Shown here piece after piece: positions 36,801 through 48,423 of a stretch of DNA of 64,000 nt; position 1 is the first letter of the stretch; every line of letters starts with the position of its first letter. The notes beneath the pieces were generated by a model. That model ran no database searches and was not told where the DNA came from. It was given only the letters and a program-made list of their open reading frames with translations. The position numbers and the translations under genes are program-made. Source of the stretch: Cymodocea nodosa (Eukaryota; Streptophyta; Magnoliopsida; Alismatales; Cymodoceaceae); assembly GCA_036874045.1 (NCBI GenBank), contig CM072335.1, positions 28,527,501 to 28,591,500 on the forward strand, given 5' to 3'.

Positions 36801-38938
36801 TCTCTTTCTCTCACATGTCCTTCACCTTAGATTATGATCTTTTCTGAGTTTTAAAAAATCCCAAAATATAATTATACGTTTTTGGACATTATAAATTTTG
36901 CAGGCAGATGTTGAAAATCTTACTGTTGAGGAGCGCAGTCTTGATGAGCACATAAGGTTTTGTTTAACGACAAGGATTAATCCACTCCTTAGCTTCTGCT
37001 AGATTTTACTTATGTGTTGTATTTGATCTCAGTGAGATGCAAGCAAGACTGAGAGATCTCAGCGAAAATGAATGTAATCAAAGGCAAGATGATTATCAGT
37101 TTCCATTTGCACTTTCATTGAAATATAATCCTGTTTATCTAAGGCTCTAAACCCATGTGTTCCAAACTTTTATAGGTGGCTTTATGTCACTGAAGATGAC
37201 ATTAAGGGTTTACCCTGCTTTCAGGTGTGATTCATGTACCAATCCTGCTTCTGCTTACTTCAGCTTGGCTGCAGTATGACAATTTGCAATCTATTTTTTG
37301 CTATTGTACTATTGATTTGTAACCCATGTATCTTTTTCGTATAGAATGAAACCCTGATAGCAATAAAAGCACCACATGGAACTACCTTGGAAGTTCCAGA
37401 TCCTGATGAGGTAAGGTTCTAGGTAAAGATAATATTTTTATAGGCTTTTTTCTCAAGGCAGTTAAGTTTTTGTTTCTATAGGCTGTAGACTATCCTCAAA
37501 GAAGATATAGAATTGTATTGAGAAGCACTATGGGCCCAATCGATGTGTACCTCGTCAGGTAGTAGTCATCCCTCTTTGTTGAAATTCTGTTTACTAGTAT
37601 TTCATAACACTCCTATTCTGTATTCATTAGCAGCCTGTGCCTGCAGCATTAAAAGAGTTCAATTTTACTGATAAATATAACAATATTCTAAATATGAACT
37701 AAATCTTGATCTGTTTTATCTTTTACCTTCTTAATATTTCAGCCAATTTGAAGAGAAATTTGAAGAGATGACGGGTATTGAAGCACCTTCAACTCTCCAA
37801 CCTGTCCCGAATTTAGGGTCCATTGAGAACTCTAGGGAAGTGGTTCGACATCATAGCAGGTCAGATGTGGAAGCTGAGCCTGCAAACAACCAGAGGGTGT
37901 GCTCGGATTTGAATTCCTCTCAGGATCTTGCTAGTGGGATGATGAAAATTGTCCCATCTGATGTAGATGTAAGTATAGAATTCCCATGTGATATTACTTT
38001 AGAAAAAAGGTGCATTAAACTAGATTGGTTTATCATAAATTTTCCTAAAAGTCCATCTTTTTGTTCCCTAGTCATCACTAAATGCTAGATTCTCGGTTAG
38101 AGTGATTTTATTGAAGTAATTGGTTAGATTTACAAAATTTTAATGAAGGTAATCTATATTCCATTAAAAGTTAATTCAACTTTTGAGAAGGGTGACGTAA
38201 ATCCATCCGTATTGTCTTGTTCTCAGATCACGACTGTGAGTAGTGCCGTGCTTAACCTGTAATGTCTTGTATGCCATGGTTTGAAATATTACCATTTGAA
38301 CGAACCATCAAGTAGTGCATTTCAATATATGCGTAGTCTACCATGTAGCGTGAAGTATCTTTTGCTAATTTTTATTTACGTAGGAAAATTTAATTCTTTT
38401 TTAATTCAGAAACTAGATATCTGAAGCGTGCCAATATAAAGGCCGCTGGTTTGCTCCATAAGTTGATAAAATATACCGATAGTCAACTTCAATTAGTAAT
38501 TGAAGTCAAGTACTGCATATCATCAATCAAATATCGGTATTGCAGCAAACCTGTTATTATCAAATTTTGTTTCCTCCTATTATTATCAAATTTGTTGCAG
38601 TTGGTTGGGATTCTTGTAAAAGGATATTATAAAAATCTCTTTTTTTGTGCAGACGGAAGCTGATTACTGGCTTCTATCTGAGGCTGATGTCAGCATTACA
38701 GATATGTGGACGACTGGGCGTATCCTTTAAAAAAAATGAAAGCCTTCATTTTCTTTTGGTCTTGGACTCCTTTTTTGAACATTTCACCAAGAATTTGAAA
38801 TCCGTGACTTGAATAAAAGCTGATGCGCAGTGGGATGGAATCGATAGGCTTAATGAGGATCTCATGTTGGATACAGTCAGCACACCTCGCCTGCAATCAC
38901 AGTCATGCATCGGAGCCCCCTCTAGTAACACTCGTTGA
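30865..38938 (+). CDS. E2F: Transcription factor E2F (E2FA/B/C-type)
   Basis: Fourteen exons give 466 residues: 30865-31065, 32970-33162, 33355-33423, 33522-33607, 33672-33760, 33874-33928, 36904-36956, 37033-37083, 37176-37224, 37345-37410, 37482-37558, 37743-37968, 38653-38719 and 38820-38938. The winged-helix DNA-binding domain (about 155-214) has [12 protein letters not shown] and [19 protein letters not shown]. The DP-dimerisation helix ([18 protein letters not shown]) starts near residue 232, and the marked box ([20 protein letters not shown]) near 283. The retinoblastoma-related binding motif [16 protein letters not shown] lies near 409-424. Typical E2Fs pair with DP to drive or restrain S-phase genes in the nucleus. 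Introns 33929-36903 and 37084-37175 have GC donors. The protein ends shortly after the RBR motif, as is usual. Which of A, B or C it is cannot be told here. Confidence 0.95.
34483..35095 (-). mobile_element. RTE-type LINE fragment, antisense, in E2F intron 6
   Basis: The sequence matches 2470-3075 of the Lines-intron LINE by eye. Examples are the GTATTTCTAT run near 34542 and the long block around AGTATTTAAAAGTCTTTCTT at about 35020. The antisense strand is the coding one. It covers only the 3' part of the element and is heavily decayed. Confidence 0.65.
35700..36515 (+). mobile_element. RTE-type LINE fragment, sense, in E2F intron 6
   Basis: Plus-strand pieces of RTE reverse transcriptase are readable. 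They include [19 protein letters not shown] near 35775-35830, [10 protein letters not shown] near 36010, [15 protein letters not shown] near 36105 and a terminal KRMHVANPT near 36485. The copy is truncated and has many stops. It faces away from the antisense fragment at 34483-35095. Confidence 0.7.
36098..36463 (+). repeat. Internal tandem duplication within LINE 3' end
   Basis: A block of about 160 bases starting at the WHGHILRRP-coding part (about 36098-36257) recurs at about 36305-36463. Both run through ATTTAAATTTATATAATTTA. The two copies differ at many sites, so the duplication is old. Confidence 0.6.
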
Positions 38939-41900
38939 ATGCAGCTTTTGTAGTGCTAGCTTTAACAATGGTGATTTGTGTGCTGCCCTTGCGACCCTCC
39001 GGTATTCCGACATCAGAGTTGGAAGGTTTTCGATCACATGGCTAAGTGGGAATTTATCGTGAGCAGCGGACGGGTGAAAATAGTAAGTACTGGGGTACAT
39101 GTTGGATGTATAATATGGTATGATTTAATTAAAGAGGAGAAAGGTATTTCTTTCGGAACTATTTTTCATGAAATGTGAAATCTAGACGAGTCTTCTCGAG
39201 CAGTCCACGTGACGATCTACGCGGTTTAGCACTTGTGAAAAAATCTGCACGTGTTTCGTTATAAAATGTGTGCTGTAACTTTGACAATACAGGACGTTAC
39301 CGTCCTTTTTGGATGACCAACATGTATAGGCCGAAGGATTTTAGAGTCAAGATATCTAGATCTCGTTTTGGAGCTAGTTTTACCAGGGTTTTAGGTGATG
39401 TTACAGCTTGTTGCCCTGATATTATTGTAAAATGCAATTTAAAACGATGTTCTGATTAGTTGCTATCGACTTGTATTGTTCTGACGTTTCTTGATTGTAA
39501 ATAATGGTTAATGGACGTACCCTTAGAACTGGGGTCATGTTCTTTGTTCATAACCGAGTGACAATTGGGCCCAATTTAGTGTGTTTCCTTTTTTGGTACG
39601 TGATACCGTGCGCCATTAAAAAAAGGACACTGTATTTTGAAATTGGCAAGAATTTAAATCTTGAACATGAAATAAGACTATCGATTAATTCAACTGTTTA
39701 GAGTTAGCAACGTAGCAAAGTTTGCGTTGATTTTGGTCATTGATATTAGTACATTTGTACCATCGAGATCGCTCTTGCCATTGATGCACTTTGCTCTTCT
39801 GTCAACTTGGTTAATCTTTTCTTTTTCATAAGGATTTAAACATAATATATAAAAAAAAAAATTAGTATAAACATAACATATTAGTTAATCTTAAGAAAAA
39901 AAATTAATTGATGTCTATATTCGCATTCTCTACTAAAATTTTAACATAATAATTATTATCAATGGAAAAGAAACTTCACTCTTCTTCTAAGGTTCTAGTA
40001 CACGAGATTATTGGTGATTCCCTCCCTGTGTATGCCTGCAATTGCATTTAAGGTGACGGCCCCCTAGTGTACAAGCAAGAATATGTTAGTCTGATCACGG
40101 AGCAGATTCCCATATGACAATAATTATCGGCCTCGTCAGAGAAAAGCAAGTTCTGGAGGAGAATCCAATATCCATTCATGACCGCGAGGACAGTGAACAG
40201 GAACAGAGCAGGAAGGAGCATTTTCTGCTCTAAATTAAAGATGCGCACATCTGCAACTTGTCGGGAACGTGATCTCTCTCTCTGTTCTTCTTTTCTAGGG
40301 TTCTACCTTTCTTTTTTGGGAAAACGACGCGCACGAACATTGCGGGGAGAAGGTGACGAGGACGCCACAGTAAAGCGCAGAAACACGGAGGAGTTCGCGA
40401 GTTTAGTTTGACTTGGGAAGCTAGTCGATCTCCTTCACCACTCTCACATTTTCCTGGATGGATTCCTGAAAGTGAATTCCTTAATTCCTCCTCAACCCTA
40501 ACAGTGAATGCTTGCTGGCATCAAACGGACGATGGTCTACGACGAACTGTACATGAGTATACCGTTCTCCATCCACCACTCATGGCCTGCGCGCAAAGAG
40601 GTTGAGCAGTGCACTTCATCAAATTAAACCAAATCGGGCCACCAGCGTCTGGTAGATGTTGCTGTAGCTTCAGCCTTATGCGCTCAAGATCGTGACCACT
40701 ACAATCCGCATATATGATTCTGCTTATTTCCATCGTGCCATGTAATATATATGCATGCTATTGAAGAACCTATTGTAGGACTCGACGGAAAATAGGTTGA
40801 GTGACTTGAAGAAATTATAAGTAGGTAACGGGTGAATACTTTAGAGAGATCTGTGAGGAGACGAGTGGAGAAACCTTAGGAATCTAATAAGAGAAAGAGA
40901 AAAAACTTAAAGAGAATCCTAACATATATTGATCTGCTTCTTCGATCGTGGCATGCACTTCATTCGTATTTATTCAATTCTACAGTATGTATATTCTGCA
41001 GGTGAATTATTCCACTGAGAAGTAATCTTGTGAAGACAACCTTAATAAATTAAGGTGAGATGGTGTCGATCTTTAAGGTTTTTTTTCATAAGTTGACGCA
41101 CATTCTTGTCAACTTTTCTAAAATACCAAATTGAAATTCAAAATCGATATATATATATTTTTCAAAAAATCTGTGACCCAACTAATTAAGCCCAGCAAAC
41201 AAAAAGGAGGAGTCGGCCTCGAAATTAATCAACTGAACCCAAGCTGAAAACACCATCGTCATGGATCAGTATTGGTGGCATGCATTGATAAAGAAGAAGA
41301 AGGCGGTGGAGGTGGGTTGTGGTTGTACAGATGCGGCAAATGGGGGATTCGAAAGCACCCGCGGTAACAGATGTGACGAGTGGGGTAATAAGCGTACCGG
41401 TGGTTGATCGAGTGCGACAACCAAATGCTCCCGCACCGGCCTAGCCGTGACAGATGCTCCATGAGTGGAAGTCAAGTAATTAGATCGTAAATAATATTAA
41501 TATAGCCGGTGCTTGATGCTTGAAATTAGAATTCTATGTGCCCCGGCCAGTGGCGGGGCCTCCGACGTCGTCAGCCTCGTCCAGACAAGCACGGCACCCA
41601 CGCAAGATCAGATCGAGGGTGGATTCCTTCACTTCTTTCTTTAGTTTTACACGTCAGTCTTTAATTATAAGAAGGTAAAGGAACATCCATCCCTCGATTC
41701 CGTCGTCTTTTAGTTTTATCGTTGAATTGTTTCACCACGTACAGGAAGTGGCTTGAATGGATTCCCGATTCGTGCATGCCTTTTCCTTTAATCACCCCTC
41801 GTCTGGATTCTTGTCCACCCACATGCCCATCCATCCACGGATTGATCATGATGTACTCGAAGACGAAGAAGAATGCATGCATGCATGCATGGATCGATGT

Positions 41901-42699
41901 CCGGGAGCGTTTTACCGACGATTTTCTATCTACGTACTTGCCAGTCGTATATGTAACAATTTACTATACGGTAACGCATTGTGATCGATGAATGATATAA
42001 CGGTAATAGTACAGATGACGATGATAAGGAATGCGTATGCATACAGATTGAAAAGGAAGAGGAGGAAAGGGATGAACGACGGCCCGACCGGCGTACGGGC
42101 CCGTAGAAATAACGAAAGCGAGTTGAGGTGCGCGTTCGTGACTTTCTATTGTGCGCGCGTGGGAATCTACGGTGGCCGGGATTTCTTCTTGTACGACGAG
42201 GCCGACGCAGCATCTTTCTCTCTCTCCCTCTCATATCCGCTTCCGTTCTGATTTTAGAAAATGACGCTTTTAAATCTTCAAATAAGAAGATAAGAAAGTC
42301 ACGCGCGAATGAATGATTAATGTCTTTAAGGATGAATAGAACGAGAGAGAGGAAATAAATGAGGAATGAACAAGTGAGCGACAGCTGGGACACGTGGGAG
42401 CAGCACGATCATCTCCTTGGGTGGGTGCTCCCTCGTCAACGCCGAGTATAATTCACATATTTATCGATCGCTCTCGTCCTCCTCAGATCAAATCTCCTCC
42501 CATTCACGGTTTACGGACCACCCACCCTCCGATTCCCGTTCCGTCTGCGTTTCGCCGCCGTCCGAATTTTTGCCGATTTCATCCAGGACCGATGCCTCCT
42601 CCGTCCTCCCTCGGAAGACCTTCGGAACCTTTTCCGCCCGCCGCGTAATAATATTATTACTCTGTTTATTTTATTTTATTTTATTTTATTTTATTGCAT

Positions 42700-42731
<32 letters not shown>

Positions 42732-43128
42732 AAGGAGAATTACGCAGGATTTGAGCGGTGGAACCGGGGGGGGGGGGGGCCCACTCATGCGGTTTACGCG
42801 ACGATTCGTGTGCGTCTGTGGTCATGGGACGACGTGCGACAGCAGTAGCACCCACACCCACTGTTCGCCTCTTTTCCTCCCCTGCTCCTCCGCCCACTCC
42901 CACCTCCCCATGGAATCTCCTCTCTTTTTTAATAATTTATATTTATATTTAATTCACCCCTCTCTCTTTTTTATCTTTATTTTTCCCTGTTACCATCATC
43001 ATCAATTGCCTCCCTGCTTTCTGCTTCACCCTGGCTGGAATCTCGCGGATTCCTTCTCCACCACCACCACCACCACCATTGCAACCACCGCCTCCACCAC
43101 CATCCTCTTATCCCCCTTCCTCTCTCCC
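38939..43128. other. Gene-poor intergenic region
   Basis: The first part is the E2F 3' side. I see no supported exon on either strand. Short ORFs occur, such as a 66-codon minus-strand one at 40048-40248 with a hydrophobic stretch and a 48-codon plus-strand one at 41261, but nothing shows they are used. Simple repeats include (GCAT)n at about 41877-41892, (TTTTA)n at 42661-42695, (AAG)n at 42703-42733 and a G run near 42769-42779. Confidence 0.5.
42703..42733. repeat. (AAG)n microsatellite
   Basis: About ten AAG units follow a (TTTTA)n run at 42661-42695, upstream of the HHO gene. Confidence 0.95.
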
Positions 43129-43136
43129 TATATATT
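43129..43136 (+). promoter_or_regulatory. TATA box of the HHO gene
   Basis: TATATATT lies in a CT-rich context 217 bases or more before the ATG at 43353. Transcription starting about 30 bases downstream would give a leader of about 190 bases that contains a nine-codon upstream ORF. Confidence 0.5.
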
Positions 43137-43261
43137 CACCACTCAGATCCCATCCCTCTCCCCCGTTCTCCACCATTGCAACCTCCTCCTCCTTCTGCCT
43201 TCCTTCCTCTCTGCATTTCTTCTACGACAATAGCAACAGAACAACAGACAACCAAGCGTCT

Positions 43262-43291
43262 ATGCCACGACACCCTGCTTGGTCTGTCTGA
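43262..43291 (+). promoter_or_regulatory. Short upstream ORF in HHO leader
   Basis: ATG at 43262 opens nine codons (MPRHPAWSV) and ends at TGA 43289-43291, 61 bases before the main start. It may lower translation of the main frame; no direct sign shows that it does. Confidence 0.4.
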
Positions 43292-43352
43292 GAAACTGAC
43301 GAACAACAGTAAGAAAACAAAAACAAAAAAAACAGAAGAAGGAGAAACAGAG

Positions 43353-45143
43353 ATGGGTTCCACGACCACCACGGAGTTGGGTCTGGATTTGGCTCCGTCC
43401 TTGGCCACGAGGATGATGGGTACGTTCCTGAACGGAAAGGTGGGCGAGAAGGAGGGAGACGTGAAGGCGGCCAACGTGGAGGATTATGTCCGTTCTTTGG
43501 AAGATGAGAGGAGGAAGATCGATGCTTTCAAACGAGAGCTTCCTTTCTGTATGCTCATCTTAACCGATGGTGAGCAACAACATTAATTACACGCCGCCCT
43601 TTTTCTTCCGAATTTCTCTTCACCGTCTAATTTGGGTTTCTTTTTTCTTGCTGTGGTTTGCGTTTTGGTGTGTGTATGTTTGGCTCTGATCATGAAACCA
43701 AAAAAAAAATAAAAAGGACATATCTTTCTGGTCTGCTTTTGTTGGAAGGCTGGTGTTCTTATTTGGGTTGGTTTGTTTTATTCTCCCTATTTGTTGCAGT
43801 CATCGATTACCTGAAGGAAGAGCTGTCACAGTGCAGGGGTGAGTTCGGGAACGGTCGCGGCGCCGTGCTTGAACAGTTCCTGCCCATCAAGACCAAGCTC
43901 CGGCAGGAAGGGGAGGTGAAACCGGAGAAGGATAACAGAGATAAGATGAATTGGATGAGCTCTGTTCAGCTCTGGAGCGACAATTACAGCGACGACGCCA
44001 ACAGCAACGCCACCACCAACCACGACAATGGAACCGAGACCAAAGCAGACGAGGTAAGAGGAGAAGATATCGAAAAGGCCCAGAAATATGGGACCATTCT
44101 TGCCATAAGAAATCCCTTCGATTTCTTCTCTGAACCATAAATATGTGTGCTTGTTTGTCATTGTCTCAGAGAAATGGGGAACCAGATCGGCAATCTGATA
44201 GCGGGAATCCGTTTGCGGAACACAAGAGTAAGCCTAACAGTGGTGGTGACGGAGGAGGAACGGTAGCGTTCCTATCACTCAAGCGTGCCACTGGAGTTCC
44301 GGAGGAGAAGAAGATGAAGGTGGCGAGAGCAACACTCTCTTCTGACCTCTCACTCCTCACCCCAGGATTCAGAAACTCGCGTACCTTTTCTCGGATCCCG
44401 GAGGAGCATCGCTCTTGTGGATCCAGCTCCCAGGGGAAGGCCGCCGTTGGCTCCGTGTCTCGTGCTCCAAACACGCAAACGAATCCACAGAGACAGCTGC
44501 AATGCCCAAGAAAGGCAAGGCGGTGCTGGTCGCCGGAGCTTCACCGGAGATTCGTCTGCGCGCTCCAACAGCTCGGTGGCTCCCAGGGTAAGGACCACTA
44601 CTACTGCCGCTGGTACCATCATCGATCATATGGTAAAAATCGGAAATTAAAAGGAAAGGATCCCACCTTATATAATTTGTGTTTGTATTGCCGTTGCAGC
44701 CGCGACGCCGAAGCAGATAAGGGAGCTGATGAGGGTGGACGGCCTCACCAACGACGAGGTGAAAAGCCACTTGCAGGTGAGAATTGTATTCCTGTGCCCG
44801 ATTGATGGTCATGCCGTAGGACAAGCCACACGGTAGCTCACATTTGCCTTCTTCTTTCTTTTCCGGTTGGTTGATCCAGAAATACCGTCTGCACACTAGA
44901 AGAATCGGACATTCCTCGTCGGATCCAGCGGTGGTTGTGTTGGGTGGTGGACTGTGGGCATCATCCCCAGCTCCGGGCATGTATCCCGTGCCAAAGCATC
45001 AGAATTCGCCGTCAGTGTCGCCTCAGAGCCCCCTCCATTTCGCAAGGGCAGCCGAGGGCTGTGGGGAGGAGGACGAGAGGTCTGAGAGCTACAGCTGGAG
45101 GGGAGGACACACCCAGAGATCCGAGGAGGAAGAGTGCTGCTGA
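43353..45143 (+). CDS. HHO: GARP-type transcription factor of the NIGT1/HHO (HRS1 homologue) group
   Basis: Five exons (43353-43569, 43800-44053, 44170-44587, 44700-44776, 44880-45143) give 409 residues. The N-terminal group-specific helix holds [20 protein letters not shown] (about 47-66), followed by VIDYLKEEL. The GARP/Myb-like DNA-binding domain (about 273-329) reads [46 protein letters not shown]. This group represses nitrate- and phosphate-starvation genes in the nucleus. LSLLTP near 237 fits an EAR-like LxLxL repression motif only in part. The two introns inside the GARP domain are at positions usual for the family. A simple CT-rich, (CCA)n leader precedes the gene. Confidence 0.93.
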
Positions 45144-45414
45144 TTCCGATCCTTGGGTTCCGCCTTGCGATCGCAGGCAACAACTGTAACGTCGACACGA
45201 GTCATGAGAGCAGAGGGCCGGAGGTGGAATTCTCAATTTTTGAGGGTGTTTTTTGTTCTTTTTTCTTTTTGAGAACAAGTACCACTGCGACCTTTTTTCC
45301 CCCTTTCTTCTTCTTTTTGCGCTTTGGAACAATTACGTGTTCGAGATTGGTATCGGCCGACCGATCATGAATTTCGCAATCGAGATCAGCGACCTCAATT
45401 GACTTTCTCAAAGA

Positions 45415-45455
45415 CCCTCCTCCTCCTCCTCCTCCTCCTCCTCCTCCTCCTCCTC
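45415..45455. repeat. (CCT)n microsatellite
   Basis: About 13 CCT units lie downstream of HHO, perhaps within its 3' UTR. Confidence 0.95.
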
Positions 45456-45732
45456 TCGCTGTAGCTGATTGTTCATCGTCCAATGACCGGACCTTCTAAG
45501 GTTTCCTATTTCTTTGACCTGCGCATGTGTGATAGTACCCACCAACCAGTGAGGGAAGAATTCCCCCTGAAACTCTTGTGCTGCCGTCACGTTAGTTCCA
45601 ATGACTGGAAGGTGGAAATCAAGCAAAAGCATATTGAATGAAGATAACCATTAACCATCGGCCTCCGAATCATTTTTCCTGAGACGCCGTCATAGCATTT
45701 GATTGATTGATTAGTTAATTAATCACAAAGCT

Positions 45733-45765
45733 TCCACCACCACCACCACCACCACCACCACCACC
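45733..45765. repeat. (CCA)n microsatellite
   Basis: About 11 CCA units in non-coding DNA. Confidence 0.95.
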
Positions 45766-46187
45766 TTGCGTGGAGTGCTCTATCATATCAAGTAAAGGAA
45801 AAACATCACTTGCCTGGCAACATAATCAACAACTACGACAGCAGATGAGGAAGAAAGGAAGGTGGGATCTGTGGGCCGGCGTGTGTGGTTCAGTGGTTAC
45901 GCAACCAAGCCGAAGGTGTGAGAGTCGTGGATGTGCGTCGGTCGCTGTCCGGCGAAAGGGAATGCGCGAAGATTAGATCTGCAGCACAAGATTCACTGAC
46001 CCACATGGAGGATGACATGAATTATCCCTTTTACCAAAAGAAAAGTTTATCTATCTTTTTTTTCTTCTTCTGAAATGCTATCTCTATTTTTCTTTTGATT
46101 ATCGTCGTTGATCCGATCATCGTTGTCATCTTTCTTGTTTTCTTTTCCATTGGAAGCTTCATAATCATTCATGTTGATTACATGGAT

Positions 46188-46220
46188 CCCCCCCCCCCCC
46201 CCCCCCCCTCCCCCTCAAAT

Positions 46221-46254
<34 letters not shown>
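46188..46254. repeat. Poly-C followed by poly-A run
   Basis: About 21 C (46188-46208) and, 13 bases later, 33 A (46222-46254). Exact lengths of such runs are prone to sequencing error. Confidence 0.8.
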
Positions 46255-46258
<4 letters not shown>

Positions 46259-46390
46259 GCTTATCTGCAGCCATGGTTGGTCTGGCTCTCCCGATCGGAA
46301 AGTTAACGTGTGATGAACCACACGACCATCTCGAGGGAAAACAAGTGGAATCTCCAAAAAGTCCACTTTGCTTTATTCAACGTTGAATTT

Positions 46391-46438
46391 GTAAAAAAAG
46401 AAAAGAACTTTCTTGTAAAAAAAGAAAAGAACTTTCTT
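46391..46438. repeat. Perfect 24-bp tandem duplication
   Basis: Two identical adjacent 24-base units beginning GTAAAAAAAG and ending ACTTTCTT. Confidence 0.95.
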
Positions 46439-46729
46439 TAAGGTTGAGAAGAACAAACAGGATGCCCTATAATTAGCATCTCAGGATCGGATGTATTTGT
46501 ATTTGCTTCTTTTATGGAAAATTCAATGCCCTTGCCCAAACTGTCCTCTCTCATGGATTCTGCTGAAAACTTTTCCGTCTTCCAGCAGAACAAATGGGAT
46601 CCTCTTCTGCTCGTTTAATCCATACATAACACCATACTAGTTTGCAGAGGGTTCCATATCCCAGTTACTTGCTTTTTCTTATTTTTAACTTCCATATCTT
46701 TCTTTTTTTTAATTGGCCAAACGCAGCCA

Positions 46730-47110
46730 GGATTATGAATCTTGAAAGGGGTTGACCTTCGTTGTCTCCTCTACTGAAATGGCAGAAGAAGACTTGCGCA
46801 AGTCGCTTCTAGGCAAGGAGTGCTTCGGGTTCAATGAGCTTGACGACTCCCAGTCGTGGGGGACTTGGGTGTTGTGAGCTTGTAGGTGAGTTGACCATCC
46901 CGCGTGAGCGTTAGCTACCCGTAGTGTCGTGCTGACTCCTCTTGTGTTGCACCGAGGTGTTGATCTACTGGAAACTCCCTAGTCACACGAGTTGCAAGCG
47001 TGGTAGGCGTGAATCGTGTGCAGCTTGTGAGGAAGCTGATTTCAGCTCGGTGGTTGTTGGCAATTGCTTGTGTGAGGAGGGGTATTTTGGAGATTTCCTC
47101 CCCAATTTAG
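46730..47110. repeat. Possible decayed repeat, GC-richer island
   Basis: The base composition shifts sharply from the AT-rich flanks, and TG/CA pairs look over-represented as in methylated, decayed transposons. No protein motif or terminal repeat is visible, so the family is unknown. Confidence 0.25.
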
Positions 47111-48384
47111 CTAAGTAATCATTCCTCTCCTTTAATTATCCCATATGTGGTATTTGTACATGTTATCGTTGATTTGTCAATATGCATGTGAAGTGAGATA
47201 ATATTTTAAGATATTACTAGCTAATGTGAATTTCTGTTTGTTAGTTTGGTTTTTCAAGAAATAGGTGGATTGTTGTATTGATAATAATTTGAAATTGACT
47301 TCTTCTTTTTTTATATTGTCAAAAACTTTAAATTTTATTTTAATCTCTTATTGTAAAATTCAAAAAAGAGAGGAGTTTTTCACTTTTCTTAATTTTACAG
47401 CATTTGTCGTGATGCGGCTCAGGAGGCGTGACAACTTGTCTTTTGCGTTGTACGTGCTTGATTAGCTGCCATTCCAGGAAGGAAAAATAGAAAGACTGAG
47501 AATTCTCCGCCCATCTCCAGGTCTGCCCTTCATCGACAGTCGCTGGTGCGGGTTTGAGCTTCAAATCTTAATTAATTTTTGAAGTTCCAAATAATATTGC
47601 CAAGAGTGAGTAAGTTAGAGTTGGAATGCAATGACCACTGTTGACCGTGAAAGCACCGTTGTCTGAAATCAAATCCTGTCCGGTGTCCAGGTCAACATGG
47701 AATTCTCTCCATTCTACGAGGAGGTAAGAGAGAAGGCTAGCTAGTGAATTCCTTCTTTGTCTTTGAATAAAAATGAAGAAGTTCTTTTTGGCCTCTTTCT
47801 CGGAAGGAAATTCTTGATGGCAATGGTCCCAGATCACATTGAGTTACAGGCAATTCCCTAATTTATAGGTGAATTTTATGTGAACCGCCAAATTTAAGAT
47901 TCCATAGGAAGCTCCTCCATTTGTTATCTATTTGAATTTTAATGTTGCTTTTGGTTGATGTAAGATTGAGAGAAGGTAAGTGGGGGGATGGGATTAAGGG
48001 CTGACTTTATAAGGATAAGCCCACCCACACCTATAAGGGAGGGTAGGTTGCCTTTCCAGCCGTACAATCTATTGGTAAATCGAACAGGAATCCTTCGATA
48101 CAAAAAATTTTTCAAGGTCAAGATGTCTATGATAGAGACCAAATCGGGACCTTAAGGAGGTTAAACAAATTTTGTGAACCATTATGTCACAATGTAGCAG
48201 AGTATCGATATCAGCACAAAAGGATCTTAATTCAACAAGAGAGCTTCAATTTAAGATGTCATGTGAGAAGAGATTTATCGATGGATCATTTAGGCTATCA
48301 CATGAGATCAAACTAGAAGAGACAAGTATTAACAGAGATAGATGAAGAGTTAAGTGGGTGTCCTTGTGAACTAGTTGTTGGACC

Positions 48385-48423
<39 letters not shown>
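48385..48423. repeat. (AT)n(GT)n microsatellite
   Basis: A compound dinucleotide run: AT to about 48401, then GT. Confidence 0.95.

Noticed and set aside
40048-40248. Minus-strand 66-codon ORF with a hydrophobic start
   Set aside because: It resembles a signal peptide, but there is no cysteine pattern or known family and no promoter sign.
41261-41407. 48-codon plus-strand ORF starting MDQYWWHAL
   Set aside because: Considered as a small-peptide gene; it matches no known peptide motif, and overlapping minus-strand ORFs suggest compositional chance.
42691-43233. Overlapping ORFs rich in Arg, Ser or Pro
   Set aside because: They read the (AAG)n, G-run and (CCA)n simple repeats and lie in the HHO upstream region.
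43951-44140. Alternative-frame ORFs over HHO exon 2
   Set aside because: Shadows of the GC-rich coding exon.
45880-45970. Possible tRNA-like stretch (GTGGTTCAGTGGTTACGC)
   Set aside because: It resembles an A box, but there is no B box or cloverleaf that I can fold.
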